Numbered from the stretch's first letter, positions 47,462-58,750 are shown. The stretch is DNA of 63,371 nucleotides from JAXMBX01 sp046349635 (GCA_046349635.1 JAXMBX010000028.1:1-63371), one strand, 5' to 3'. Translations and numbers: made by a program. Notes: a model not told the origin generated them from the sequence alone.

Positions 47462-48037
47462 GATCTCGCACGGTCCTTGTTCGAGAGGAGCATGAGACGC
47501 AGGAGAGGTCGCGCGGAGGGGCAGTTCTTGCAGGTTGCGACAGTGGAAAAGATTCCCAGACAGGGGGTTTTAGTGGGCCTACTGCGGCAGGTCAAGAGCG
47601 GCGTGAACTTAACAGTCGACCGACAATTCGTCCGCGGTCGGGGTTCCTACTTCGTAGTTGATAAGAGGGCGGTCCGCGCAGTTGACGAGACACCTGCGCA
47701 GGTGTTTTAGAGCAACATTACGATCCGCAAAGGTATGGAGGTTAATGATTTGTCACGGATCTGAAACTCTCAAGATCCGAGCTATGTACTACAATTCCAG
47801 TGAAACACAGCCCACTTTCGAGTCTTGCTTTTATGTTCGGTGGGGATTGTCCGCGGCTCACTGGCGAGCGAGGGAAGCCCACCTAACGGTGGGTGGAAAG
47901 GAACGACAATCTGGGGCTCCTATTCGCGAGCCGTCGGATCACTTGTGCTGAACGCCAGCAGCGAACGATGGCCAGACCGTTGGGGCATGAATTTTTATTC
48001 GGATTGTCCCACGCAAGTGAGAGGCCGAGGAATCCGG
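47462..48037. other. intergenic region
   Basis: No gene is supported. A perfect 6-bp hairpin CCCACC-TAAC-GGTGGG lies at 47878-47893 and could be a REP-like element; no other copy was noticed in this window. Frames reading through it do not resemble known proteins. Confidence 0.35.
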
Positions 48038-49555
48038 ATGAATCGCGATATCATGGAAGCTGTCAAAACTCCGCCAGTCACGGTTGAAACCTCGATGCCT
48101 ATTTCGCCTGAAAGCAAAGTTCGCGCCCAAGTTCGCGTCGTTCGGCTTTTTTTCCGCACTGGTTGTGGGGGGCGTGTTCTTGTGGATGAGCGGTTTAATT
48201 TCCGCGATATGCAGAGTGGAACGGAGAGCAGTCCCCTCCCGGGAATTCCTCAGTCGTCACGCCGGCGCGCGAACAGCTGAAACTGGTGGCCGGAAAGACG
48301 GATGCCCTGGAGGTACCGGAGCATGTCTGGAAGACTCTCGGAATCAAATTGGCGACGGTGACCAGTGGAACTCCTCCCAAACCTTTGCAACTGACTGGCC
48401 GCCTGTTTATCGATTCGACACGGGTGGCGTGTTCACTCGCGGTTCTCGGGAGAAATTGTTTCGCTCGGAACTCACGAGTGTGAGGCAATCCCCGGAGTCA
48501 ATGACGGCAAACCGCGGACCCGTCCGCTTCGCTATGGAGACGCGGTCAAAAAGGATCAGCTTCTGGCGGTGGTCTGGAGCAAGGAGATCGGGGAGAAGAA
48601 GAGCGAACTGGTGGATGCCATCTCCAAGCTTCGCCTGGACAGAGACGTGATGAACCGGCTCGAAAAACTGGAAAAAGGGGTTGTATCGGAACGTGTGGTG
48701 CGTGAAGCAGAGCGAAACCTGGAAGCGGACCTGATTGCCGTCTCGCGGGCGGAGCGGACCTTGCGATCGTGGCATCTCACGGAAGAAGAAATCGCCCAGG
48801 TACGGCGTGAGGCAGAGCACGTCGAAGTCCGACAACTGAAGTCTGACGTAGATACCGCGCGGAAGTGGGCCCAGATGGAACTGCGGGCTCCGTTTGACGG
48901 AGTGTTGCTGGACATGAAGGCCGCAATCGGAGAAATCGTAGACAGTACTGACGAGCTGGCCAAAGTGGCAGACTTGCGAACTTTGAGCGTCATCGCACAT
49001 ATCTATGAAGACGATCTCCCGCTGGTGGAACGACTGACTCCGGAACAGCGGAAATGGACGGTCACGATGAACGGGGCATCGGAACAGACGACGTTGCAGG
49101 GGGAATTCGGGCTGATTGGCGAAGTGATCGATCCGATGCAGCATACCGCTTCGGTCATCGGCTGGGTGCCGAACGAAGACCGCAAGCTGCGGATCGGTCA
49201 GTTCATCACCGCGACGATTCCTCTTCCCGCGGATCCGAGAGAAGTCTCGATTCCGGCGGGAGCGCTGCTGGAAGATGGGACCAACCAGTATGTCTATGTT
49301 GCGACCGACAAGACCAAAGGGATCGTGGCACGCCGCAGCGTCAACGTGACGCGGCGCGATAGCGACGAGGTCTGCGTCCGGATCTCCAATGCGGGAGACC
49401 GAAGCGGCGCGGGATTAAAGCCGGGAGAAGAAGTGGTCTCCGCGGGGGTCGTGGAACTGAATGCGGGGCTGGCGGACCTGATTGTGAAATCGCGCAACGC
49501 CCCTCCCTCCACCTCCTCACTCCCCGGTCACAACACTCCTGTACCGGCAGATTGA
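48038..49555 (+). pseudogene. RND efflux adaptor (HlyD/CusB-like), frameshifted N-terminal third
   Basis: This is the periplasmic adaptor of the CzcA-like pump downstream. The C-terminal frame (48569-49555) is intact: coiled-coil (KLEKGVVSERVVREAERNLEADL), lipoyl return strand (MELRAPFDGVLLDMKAAIGEIV), beta-barrel (VIAHIYEDDLPLVERL) and membrane-proximal domain. The N-terminal third switches frame at least three times. It begins at ATG 48038 (GAGGA upstream), then has the signal-anchor FFSALVVGGVFLWMSG, then AREQLKLVAGKTDALEVPEH, then VHSRFSGEIVSLGTHECEA. Once joined it gives a normal adaptor of about 500 aa. The indels are concentrated in 48.1-48.5 kb. Confidence 0.75.
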
Positions 49556-49695
49556 AAACGACGTTATGCGTGCCGGAGAGACCACTCTGCTTGCCGAAAG
49601 TCGGGAGGAGTCCTCTGTGGCACTCCAGAAATGGAATTCGGCGGCGGACCGACTCACTTCTCCTGTCTCGCGTCGTACTCAATGGCTAAAAACCC

Positions 49696-52600
49696 ATGAT
49701 ATCGAATTTGATCGATTGGGCAGTCAACAACCGGCTGGTTGTGATCCTGCTGACCATCGCGTTGATCTGCGTCGGGTGTTATTCATTGCAACACCTGAAC
49801 GTGGAAGCCTATCCCGATCCCGCTCCGGCTATCGTGGAAGTCATCGCGCAGAATCCGGGAGCTTCTTCGGAAGAAATTGAACGCCAAGTGACGATCCCGC
49901 TGGAAGTCGCATTGGCGGGGATGCCGGGTTTGAAGTACACGCGGAGCAAGTCGGTCTTCGGGTTGTCGCATATTCGCAACCAGTTTCACTATGGAGTGGA
50001 CTTTGAGAAAGCGAAACTGGAAGTTCTGAACCGGTTGCACTCGGTTCCCTTGCCGAAGGGAGTCGTCCCTCGTCTGGCCCCGACATCTCCGACGGGAGAA
50101 ATCTATCGCTATTACATCAGTTCACCGCAGAATCGGGAGGGAAACCCGGTTTACAGCCTGACCGACCTCAAGACGCTGCAGGACTGGAAGCTCGAAAAAG
50201 AATTTCGGCGGATCCCGCGCATCGCGGACGTCGTCAGTTTCGGCGGGGCGGAAAAACGTTACGAGATCCAACCCGATCCTGACCGGCTGAAGAAATATGG
50301 CATCTCGCTGAAACAACTTGAGACCGCGATCAACGCCAGCAATGAAAATGCCGGCGGGGATTACCTGATTCAAGGGGGATTGGCGGAAGCGGTGCGCGGG
50401 ATCGGCCTGCTGGGGGGTGGTCGAGATCCGATGCTCTCCTCGATGTCGTTGAAAGATCCCGTGGAGGCCAAGGCGCGGTTGCTGAAAGAGGATCGCAAGC
50501 GGCTGGAAGAAATCCGGTCGATCGTCCTGACCGCGACGAACAACGTGCCGGTACTGGTCGGAGACGTGGTGGAAGGTGGCCGCCGGGACGTCAGCGGATC
50601 GGCAGCCCAGCAGGGGGTGTTGATCGGCCAGCATACGCGGATGGGAAAAGTGAGCGTGAACCGTCCGGCCATCGATTCGGATGGGAAACTAATTCTCGAC
50701 AAAAAAGGGGAACGGACCTGGGAAGAAATCCCGGACACGATCGAAGGGATCGTGCTGCTGCGAAAGGGGGAACAATCTCTTCCTGCTTTGGCGGATGTCA
50801 AAAAGAAAGTGGAAGAACTGAATACCCAGCCGGGGCAACTCCTGCCGGGAACCCAACTGGAGACGTTCTACGACCGGACGAAGCTGGTGAATATCACCAC
50901 GCACACCGTGGAGGAAAACGTGCTGGTGGGAATCACGCTGGTGGTGATCATCCTGCTCTTGTTCCTGAACCACTTCCGGAGTGCGCTGATCGTGGCGATC
51001 AACATTCCACTGGCTCTGCTGTTCGCCTTAAGCGTGCTGTATTTCCGGGGAAAAAGCGCCAATCTGCTGTCGCTGGGGGCAGTCGACTTCGGAATCATCG
51101 CGGACTCCTCGGTCATTATCGTGGAGAGCATTTATCGATTTGTTTCATCGGGGGCCTCACCCGAACTGCCGCTGCAGGACCGGATCCGGAAGGCGTGCGG
51201 GGACGTGGAACGGAGCATCCTGTTCGCGACGATCATCATGGTCTGCGCACTGCTTCCCCTGTTCACGATGCAGGGCCCGGAGGGGCAGATCTTTGGTCCG
51301 ATGGCGGATACGTATGCTTTCGCGTTGGGAGGGGCGTTGCTCCTGTCGATGACCTTGTCCCCGGTGCTGTGCCGGATCTTGTTCACCAAGTTGAAACCGG
51401 CGAAGGACAACTTCATCGTCCGGGGATTCAAGTATTTCTACCTGACGCAACTCCGCTGGGCCCTCGACCACCGCAAGACCTGCCTGGCTTTGGGAGTGGG
51501 AATGATCGTCGCAACCGGATGTGCGATGCCCTTCCTGGGAAGTGAGTTCATGCCCGCGCTGGAGGAAGGGAACATCTACATCCGTAGCACTTTCCCGGTC
51601 AGCGTCTCACTGGAGGAGGTTTCGGGCAAAGCAAAGATCGCACGGAGGATCATGGAGAAATATCCCGAGGTGCAAAGCATCCTTTCGCAAGTGGGACGTC
51701 CGGATGACGGCACCGATCCGACAGGGTACTACAACGCGGAATTCCTGGTCCCCCTCGCACCGCGCGACGAATGGCCGCAGTCGGTCGCAGTCACCGGTTG
51801 GCGACACATGTTGGGATGGAAGTCAAGGGCACGGACGAAGGATGAACTGATCGATGCGATGAGCCAGGAACTGGAAACGAACATACCTGGGGTAGACTGG
51901 AACTTTTCGCAGAGCATCCGGGACAACGTGATGGAGACTCTTTCCGGCGTCAAAGGGGAAAATTCCGTCAAGATTATCGGGCCGGATCTGGATGAACTGG
52001 AAAGGCTGGCGGGCAAAGTTCGGGACAAGCTGAATGCCGTGCGGGGCATCGAAAACGTTGGAATCTTCAGCATCAAGGGGCAGACAAACCTGGAGTTCCC
52101 GATCGACCGCGAGAAGTGTGCCCGGTGGAACGTGAGCGTGGCCGACGTCCAGGACGTGCTGGAGACAGCCGTGGGGGGGAAATCGTTTTCAGACATGGTG
52201 GAGGGAGAGAAATCATATGACATTACGCTCCGCTGGCCGGCCCGGCTGCGGAGCAGCGTGGATGATATTCTGAATATTCCGGTGGACGTCTCCAACAACA
52301 AAGTATCCGATGATTCGACCCCCGGCAGCCAGGAGCTGACCCGTCGCGATACGGGAACGGGCTTGAAGTCATTCTCGGGAGGGGTAGGTGTACTGGATGC
52401 CCAGGATGACGTTCCGCGCCGCCGATTGCGAGATCTTGTGACGCCGATTGATGAGGATGGGGACAAGGATCCCAAGGGAAGTTTCGTCCGCTCAGGGGCC
52501 TCCACGATTTCACGCGAGCAGGGGAAACGACTGATCGCGGTAAAGTTCAGCGTGCGGGGGCGTGACCTGGCGAGTGCCGTCAAGGAAGCGCAGCAATCCA

Positions 52601-53155
52601 CGGCTCCACTGTTCGACGGTTTGTATCGCTCGGAATGGAGCGGTGAATTCCAGCAGATGCAGGAGGCGATTTCCCGTCTGGTGGTCGTGGTGGCGCTCGC
52701 GCTGGTCCTGATCCTGATTTTGCTCTACCTGGCATTGAGATCCCTGCTGGATGCGTGCGTGGTCCTCTCGAATGTCGTAGGAATGTGCATCGGAGGGATC
52801 TGGGCACTGCTCATCACGGGAACTTATTTCAATATCTCGGCAGGGGTCGGTTTCATCTCCGTGCTGGGTGTGGGAATCATGCACGGATTGCTGCTCATCT
52901 CGGGGATGAACGGAGCGCGGTCGCATCACGTACCCTTGCGGCAGGCGATTGAACAAACGGTCGAACGACGGGTTCGCCCGTTGTCGATGACGGCGTTGAC
53001 GGCAATCCTGGGGCTGTTGCCGGCAGCGTTGGCGACGGGAATTGGCTCGGAAACCCAGCGTCCGCTGGCAGTTGGTCGTCGGCGGAATGATCATGGACAT
53101 GGCGCGGAACGCGGTCCCGTTCCTGTACGGCTTTTACGGGGATCGCGAGCCTTGA
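49696..53155 (+). CDS. RND efflux pump, CzcA/CusA (HME)-like, frameshifted at C-terminus
   Basis: This is the inner-membrane pump of a second RND system. Helix 4 reads SLGAVDFGIIADSSVIIVES, with the DFG-x-x-x-D pattern of heavy-metal (HME) pumps, so metal or small-cation export is the best guess. The open frame runs to 53427 (1243 aa) but the last part is wrong. Up to GIGSETQRPLA (about 53070) it is conserved, then a frame change is needed to read VVGGMIMDMARNAVPFLYGF and stop at 53155. That gives about 1153 residues, close to family length. The periplasmic part contains an Arg/Asp-rich segment at about 870-935 (TPIDEDGDKDPKGSF) not usual in CusA. The stop of the next, opposite gene is at 53197. 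Confidence 0.88.
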
Positions 53156-53196
53156 GTTGCAGGTTTGGATCACTGAACCCGGCACTAATGACCACT

Positions 53197-54744
53197 TTAA
53201 GCCGAGGTTACTCCGAGCAAAATCTGCGACATCAGGCGGGTTTCGACGTCGGACTGGTCGGTGTCGATGGTGATCATGGGCCAGCCTTCGTCTCCGGTAA
53301 CCGGTTCCGCGATTTGCAACTGATGTTCGAGTACTTCGATCGTGGCATCGGAAGGGTCACTTCCGCGTCGGCTTCGTTCCGCAATTCGTTCCCGCAGGGT
53401 CTTGGGATGCGCGCGAAATTCAATTAGCTGGTGTGCGACGTTACGCTCGATTGCCAGCTGCCGAAACGGGGCGCGCTGCGATTTCCGGAGGAATGTGGCA
53501 TCGACGACGACCGAGAAGTTATTGGCGAGCAGTTCGCCTGCGAGCGAGAGAAGCTGTCGGTAGGTTTTTTCGGAGGCTTCCGCAGAATAGAGATCGCCGG
53601 TGAATTGCGGTGTGTCACCGCACAGGCCGGCAAGGCGTTTGCGCTCGACATCGGAGCGAATACGGATAAAGCCGGATTGTTCCACGAGCCGTTCGGTCCA
53701 ATGCGATTTTCCGCTCCCTGAGAGTCCCGAGGCGAGGATCAGGACGGGTTCCGCCGGTTGAGTGACACTTTCAGCGACGCGAAGATAATCCTTCGCCTGA
53801 CCGAGAAGTTGCCGGCGGGCGTCAGCATTCAAATCCGGCTGGTTGCGACGCAACTGGGCGACCTTCGCTCGAACGAGCGCGCGATAGGCGAGATACCACC
53901 GCCAAACTCGGAGGCCTGCATAATCGCCGGTCTGTTCCAGCCAGCGGTTCAGGAACCTTCGTCCGAGATTAGGATGTCCACGGTCGGCGAGGTCCATGAC
54001 CAGAAACGCGACTTCACTGACGACATCGATCCAGCGGAGGGTGGGATTGAATTCCAGGCAGTCGAAAACTTCGATTTTGTTGTTGCGGAGGAGCATGTTT
54101 CCGAGATGCATGTCTCCGTGCCCTTCCCGGATTTTTCCAGACTCTTTCCGATGCCGAAATTCCTCCTGCATCCGATGATGTTCGCCGGTTGCCCAAAAAT
54201 GCAATTTCTGAGTGGTCGCAGCCAGTTCCGGAACCTGTTCCAAAGGGAGGAGACATTCGCTGGTGGCGGTCCAGATGTCAGCAAGGCTGCCATAGGAATC
54301 GGCGATCCCTGCGACAGCAGCCTGTTTCTGAAAACGAGCCACGTCCTGGGCGCACTGATCAAGCGAGTCGCGCTTCAATTCGCCACGCTGCAGAACTTCC
54401 GGGAGGAGAACGGACTGCGGAAACTGCCGCATCTGAACGGCGTATTCAATCGGCTCACCCGTGCCGACGAACGTGGGATGATCCTGAGGACCATAGATTG
54501 GTTTCACTGCGAGATAAAGGTCATCCGCGAGGCGGGCATTAAGACGGAGTTCTTCCTGGCAGAAAAACTGCCGACGCTCAAGAGTGGTGAAATCGACGAA
54601 CCCGAAGTTCACCGGTTTCTTGAGTTTGTAGGCGTACTCCCCCGTCAGGATGACCCAGGAGATGTGGGTTTCGAGGACTTCGAAATTTGTGACGGGATGA
54701 TCGTAGGCTTCTGCCCGGAGCAATCCACGAATCAATGCGTCCAT
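53197..54744 (-). CDS. phosphotransferase-like kinase fused to P-loop ATPase/kinase domain
   Basis: Two domains are visible. The N-terminal half (about 1-330) resembles aminoglycoside phosphotransferase/choline kinase-like enzymes, with GHGDMHLGNMLLRNN (catalytic loop) and IEVFDCLEFNPTLRWIDVVSEVAFLVMDL (metal-binding Asp). The C-terminal half (about 335-515) is a P-loop kinase: Walker A ASGLSGSGKSHW, RIRSDVERKRLAGL, and VVVDATFLRKSQRAPF, similar to the zeta-toxin/gluconate-kinase-like ATPases. Such fused proteins occur in many bacteria as 'bifunctional aminoglycoside phosphotransferase/ATP-binding protein'. The true substrates are unknown. It is read in the same direction as, and 32 bases after, the sulfatase gene. 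Confidence 0.88.
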   Translation of the reverse strand: MDALIRGLLRAEAYDHPVTNFEVLETHISWVILTGEYAYKLKKPVNFGFVDFTTLERRQFFCQEELRLNARLADDLYLAVKPIYGPQDHPTFVGTGEPIEYAVQMRQFPQSVLLPEVLQRGELKRDSLDQCAQDVARFQKQAAVAGIADSYGSLADIWTATSECLLPLEQVPELAATTQKLHFWATGEHHRMQEEFRHRKESGKIREGHGDMHLGNMLLRNNKIEVFDCLEFNPTLRWIDVVSEVAFLVMDLADRGHPNLGRRFLNRWLEQTGDYAGLRVWRWYLAYRALVRAKVAQLRRNQPDLNADARRQLLGQAKDYLRVAESVTQPAEPVLILASGLSGSGKSHWTERLVEQSGFIRIRSDVERKRLAGLCGDTPQFTGDLYSAEASEKTYRQLLSLAGELLANNFSVVVDATFLRKSQRAPFRQLAIERNVAHQLIEFRAHPKTLRERIAERSRRGSDPSDATIEVLEHQLQIAEPVTGDEGWPMITIDTDQSDVETRLMSQILLGVTSA

Positions 54745-54776
54745 AAAACTCCGTCAATGGATGTAGAAGTTCAACC

Positions 54777-56225
54777 TCACTTTTTGGCTTGTACTTGTCC
54801 GGGGAGACGGACGTCTTTACCAACTTTTTTGGTGAGCGTGTCTCCCAGTTCATCGCGCATCGTTTCCGCTAGTGCGGTCAAGCGGTGGACGATGTCCGGG
54901 TGGGCCGCGGCGACATCCTTGGTTTCGCCGACGTCGTTCTGCAGGTCATACAGTTCCGGCGCGGTAATAGTCTTGGATTCGTAACGGACGGGCATCCCAT
55001 CTTTCCCACCGGGGCCGCCATTGAGGGTGCGATAGACGTGGGGGAATTGCAGCTTCCAGTGACCGTCTCCACTGACGACCGCCTGGAGTTGTGACTGTTC
55101 GTACCAGTAGAAGTAGGCTTCGTGTGGATTTGCGGCCTTGGGGTTGCCGCTGATGAGGGGCCAGACATCCTCGCCATCGATGTGCAGGGCCGGTAATGAT
55201 GCACCCACCCGTCCGGCGAGGGTGGGAAGCAGATCAATCGTCATCCACATCCGATCATTGACCGCACCCGCAGGGATTTTTCCCGGCCAGCGGATGAGGC
55301 AAGGGACGCGGACGCCACCCTCCCAGCAGGTTCCTTTCCCCTCGCGCAACGGTCCGGCAGAGCCGCCATGATTGCCGTAGGAAAGCCAGGGGCCATTGTC
55401 AGAAGACATCATAATGAAAGTGTTGTCCGCAAGTTTCAGGCGGTCGAGGGTCTCGAGAATTTGGCCGATCCCCCAATCAATTTCTTCAATCACATCCCCA
55501 TAACGCCCCTGTTCGGATTTGTCCTGATATTTGTCGCTGACGAAGAGCGGAACGTGCGGCATGGTATTGGCGAGATAGAAGAAGAAGGGGCGTTCCTTAT
55601 TCTTCTCGATGAACTGGACCGCACGGTTGGCCTTCGTAGTCGGGTGCCGCTGGTCTTCCACCGTGACGTCGGAGTCGATAACCTTTTCCCTTCGAACGGG
55701 GGGAGATCGGGATAATCCAGGAGTTTCAGGTCTTTGCGATACGGCCACATATCGTTGGAATGGGGAGGCCGTAGTATTCATCGAAGCCGTGACGCAGGGA
55801 GCTTGGGGAAGATGCCCCAGATGCCACTTGCCCGCCATGCCGGTGGCATAGCCCCTGGTTTTCAGAACTTCCGCAATCGTGGTTTCGCGGTCGTGGATGC
55901 CGTGGGTGGCCCTGGGGCCGAGTGCCCCATGAATACTGACACGAGGGGAATAACAACCGGTCAATAGGGAGGCGCGGGAGGCGGAACAAACCGGCTGGGA
56001 GACGTGAAAATTGGTGTAGCGGGTCCCTTCCCGGGCCAGACGGTCCATGTTTGGGGTCTTGAAACCCTTTGCCCCGTAACAGCCGACGTCGCCATACCCC
56101 TGATCGTCGTTGTAAATCACGATGATATTCGGCAGACGTTCTGCTCCCTTGGCAGAGTGGAGAGAGCCTGTGACCAGCAGCAGAGCGATAAATATGTAAG
56201 ACAGAAAACAGCGAGAAGCAGCCAT
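54777..56225 (-). CDS. secreted type I sulfatase, internally garbled by compensating indels
   Basis: A signal peptide (ending SAKGAE) leads to the sulfatase fold. PNIIVIYNDDQGYGDVGCYG gives the metal site, VCSASRASLLTG is the C-x-A-x-R form of the formylglycine motif, and SSDNGPWLSYGNHGGSAGPL carries the later metal ligands. In the main frame a block of about 40 residues near 55684-55800 is nonsense. Two other frames hold the expected HGFDEYYGLPIP and YRKDLKLLDYPDLPPFEGK, so three indels cancel out. I chose the ATG at 56225, after GAAGGTG; another ATG is 11 codons upstream. Substrate unknown. Confidence 0.88.
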   Translation of the reverse strand: MAASRCFLSYIFIALLLVTGSLHSAKGAERLPNIIVIYNDDQGYGDVGCYGAKGFKTPNMDRLAREGTRYTNFHVSQPVCSASRASLLTGCYSPRVSIHGALGPRATHGIHDRETTIAEVLKTRGYATGMAGKWHLGHLPQAPCVTASMNTTASPFQRYVAVSQRPETPGLSRSPPVRREKVIDSDVTVEDQRHPTTKANRAVQFIEKNKERPFFFYLANTMPHVPLFVSDKYQDKSEQGRYGDVIEEIDWGIGQILETLDRLKLADNTFIMMSSDNGPWLSYGNHGGSAGPLREGKGTCWEGGVRVPCLIRWPGKIPAGAVNDRMWMTIDLLPTLAGRVGASLPALHIDGEDVWPLISGNPKAANPHEAYFYWYEQSQLQAVVSGDGHWKLQFPHVYRTLNGGPGGKDGMPVRYESKTITAPELYDLQNDVGETKDVAAAHPDIVHRLTALAETMRDELGDTLTKKVGKDVRLPGQVQAKK

Positions 56226-56365
56226 GAAATACACCTTCGATTGAAAGTCTGAATTCATAGAGGTCCGCAGACCGGATAGAATATCAGTCTGAGTTTACAC
56301 TCAAAGCCTTCTTCCCTGCCACATTCTGGTTCTCATTCCGACAAACATCCATTCCTGACGATCCG

Positions 56366-57776
56366 ATGCTCAGAATTCTGCAAGTGAGTACGTTTGATCG
56401 GAAGGGGGGAGCGGAGCAGATCGCCTGGAACCTGCTTGAGGCGTATGCCCGGGCTGGACATCAATCCTGGCTGGCTGTCGGAGAAAAGTTGTCCGATCAT
56501 CCAGATGTGTTCGAGATTCCTGAAGATCCTTACGGGCGGACCTGGAAGCGGACATGCATCGAAACGGCTGCGTGGCTCGATCGTCATTTTGACCAGTTCT
56601 TCAAACTGGGCGTCCGTCTGGACAATTACGCCCAAGACCTCAGATCGCTGGTCAAGTTGCGCGAGGAACTTGATTTCGAGCAGGGGCGTGAGAATTTCGA
56701 ATTTTATGGCAGCCATGAATTGCTGAACCTCACACCAGCCAGGCCGGATATCGTCCACTGCCACAACCTGCACGTCGATTACTTCGACCTGCGGTACCTC
56801 GCAAAGCTAAGCCACACGGTCCCCACGGTCCTGACGCTGCACGATGCCTGGCTGTCGACGGGGCATTGCGCGCATTCCTTTGACTGCCAGCGGTGGCGCA
56901 CCGGTTGCGGATCATGCCCGGACCTGGAGATTTATCCGCCCATCGAAGCAGACGGCACCGCCGCTAATTGGAAGCGGAAGAAACAGATCTACGAAAAGTG
57001 CAAACTCTACGTCACCAGTCCGGGGAAGTGGTTATTGAACCGGATGCAGGAATCGATCTTGTCCCCCGGGGTTGTGGAATGGAAACACATTCCGAACGGC
57101 GTCCGAACCGACTGTTTCCGTCCAGCGGATCGCAACAGCGTGCGGCAGTCACTGGGAATCCCGTCCGAGGCAAGGGTCCTGATGTTCGCGGGGAACTTTC
57201 TCCGCAAGAATCCGTTCAAGGATCTGACGACATTGCGCGGAGCGTTGCAGATCATCGGCCAGCGGCCGGAGTCCGAGAATTTGCTCCTGCTCGCGGTTGG
57301 AGATGCGGGTGAGACACAACGGGTCGGTCACGCGACCCTGAAATACATCTCGTTCGTCAGCGATCCGTTTGAGATGGCGACGTATTGAGCGGCGGATTTG
57401 TATGTGCATGCGTCACGGATCGACACGTTCCCCAATACGGTCCTGGAGGCACTGGCCTGCGGAACACCGGTAATTGCAAGCCGGATCGGAGGATTCCGGA
57501 GCAGATCAAGGCCTAACGCTTGCGATCGAGAGTGGGAAACTGGGGAATTGTTTCCCATTGAAGAAGCGACAGGAATTCTGGTTCCCGGACATCAGCCTCG
57601 TGCGATGGCGGAGGCGATCGACACCTCTTAAATGCCCCTCACTTTTGACCGCGATGTCGCGGAATACAGTGCGGGATGTCGAGGCCAGTTCACTCTGGAG
57701 CGACAGCGAGATGCGCTTTCCCTGGATTGGTATGAGGACATCCTGAGCCGCGAGAAAGTCTCCGCTGGCGGCTGAT
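56366..57776 (+). pseudogene. GT4-type glycosyltransferase (WcaC-like), nonsense codon and frameshifts
   Basis: The N-terminal frame (56366-57388) carries ILQVSTFDRKGGAEQIAWNLL, VPTVLTLHDAWLSTGHCAHSF and the Cys-rich DCQRWRTGCGSCPD typical of WcaC-like glycosyltransferases, then HIPNGVRTDCFRP and VLMFAGNFLRKNPFKDL. A TGA at 57386 stops it in the middle of the conserved MATY-AADLYVHASRIDTFPNT. This looks like CGA to TGA, and the frame continues unchanged. Near 57490 another break leaves the PEQ part of GGIPEQ in a different frame, and a third lesion lies near 57625. The remaining C-terminal piece (DWYEDIL) ends at 57776. It was probably a capsule or exopolysaccharide transferase. Confidence 0.78.
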
Positions 57777-58062
57777 TGCCTCGGCATCCGGCAGAAATTG
57801 CCGAGAATATTCCGGGATTGCGTCGCGCGATAGGCGGTAAATCCCGCCAGTTTGTTCCGGAGTTGATGAAGATTCGATTCGAGCTCGAATTAACTCCCTT
57901 TCCGACTTCAGCAGTTGCAGCCGTCCTGCCGATACACAGGACTGGAAGATAGGTCTCTCCGAGGGGGGGATAGAGTCTCTGTTGAGATTCACACAAAAAA
58001 ACGAGAACGCATTCGCGTTGGTTATTCAAAGAGGGTTGGCTTCAAAGTCTCAGGAGGGGACG

Positions 58063-58602
58063 ATGAAACGGATTCGAGGAGCAATGGTGATGTTGGCATG
58101 TCTGGGGATGGTGTGCCCCCAGATGAAGGTCTATGCCGCTTCGCCCAAGTCGGCGCAAGAAAAATCCAAGACCACAAGTTCTTCGTCCGTCGTGCAGGCT
58201 GTTGACGTTTCCCTCGCGAAGGGTGGCGTGTTCAGCGGTCGCGTGGTGGATGAACAAGGCAAGGCCGTGGAAGGGGCGAACGTCACGATCCGCCAGGCGG
58301 GTCGCGTGGTTGCCACCACCACCACCACCGCGAATGGCGAATTCACCGTCGCCAACCTGCGTGGCGGCACCTATGACGTGATGGCCGGCCAGTCGGAAGG
58401 CGTCTATCGGATGTGGGCGGTTGATACCGCTCCCCCGTCCGCTGCCGCTCACCCGATGATCGTTTCCCGCGCCCGCATCGTCCGCGGCGACTGCTGCGGA
58501 GTTCCGACCGGCAACATTGTCGGCTGGACCGCGCTGGGAATCGGCATTGCCGCCTTGACCGTCGGCATCATCGCTCTCGACAAGGCTGACGCCAGCAACT
58601 AA
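58063..58602 (+). CDS. small secreted protein with carboxypeptidase-regulatory-like domain and C-terminal Gly-rich helix
   Basis: A signal peptide (ending KVYAASP, about residues 1-26) is followed by a Ser/Lys/Gln-rich spacer and one carboxypeptidase-regulatory-like beta-domain: SLAKGGVFSGRVVDEQGKAVEGA, VTIRQAGRVVATTTTTANGEFTV and LRGGTYDVMAG (about 50-125). The last 40 residues form one hydrophobic Gly/Ala-rich helix (GWTALGIGIAALTVGIIAL). I chose the ATG at 58063, preceded by AGGAGG. Planctomycetes carry many such proteins; the likely site is the cell surface or periplasm. Function unknown. Confidence 0.8.
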   Translation: MKRIRGAMVMLACLGMVCPQMKVYAASPKSAQEKSKTTSSSSVVQAVDVSLAKGGVFSGRVVDEQGKAVEGANVTIRQAGRVVATTTTTANGEFTVANLRGGTYDVMAGQSEGVYRMWAVDTAPPSAAAHPMIVSRARIVRGDCCGVPTGNIVGWTALGIGIAALTVGIIALDKADASN

Positions 58603-58718
58603 GCGCGTAACGCTCTGGCGTCGCGTCAGTACCGATGGTTTTCGCAAGACTACCACCGCGACAGACGCGACAAAGAGGCGAGAACGCCTTTGTTGAGACC
58701 GATCAACGGAATCAAAAG

Positions 58719-58750
58719 AACGCCGGCCAGATTTGGTCGGCGTTTTTTTT
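58719..58750 (+). terminator. intrinsic terminator after small secreted protein
   Basis: AACGCCGGCC and GGTCGGCGTT form a 10-bp stem (one G-T pair) around a six-base loop, followed by eight Ts. It separates the small secreted protein gene from fhs. Confidence 0.88.

Noticed and set aside
47878..47893. Hairpin CCCACC-TAAC-GGTGGG as an intrinsic terminator or IS end
   Set aside because: No T run and no transposase or target duplication nearby; may be chance or a single REP-like copy.
57386..57388. In-frame TGA in the glycosyltransferase as a possible selenocysteine codon
   Set aside because: Glycosyltransferases have no Cys/Sec here, no SECIS-like hairpin is obvious just downstream, and other lesions follow; CGA to TGA mutation or error is simpler.
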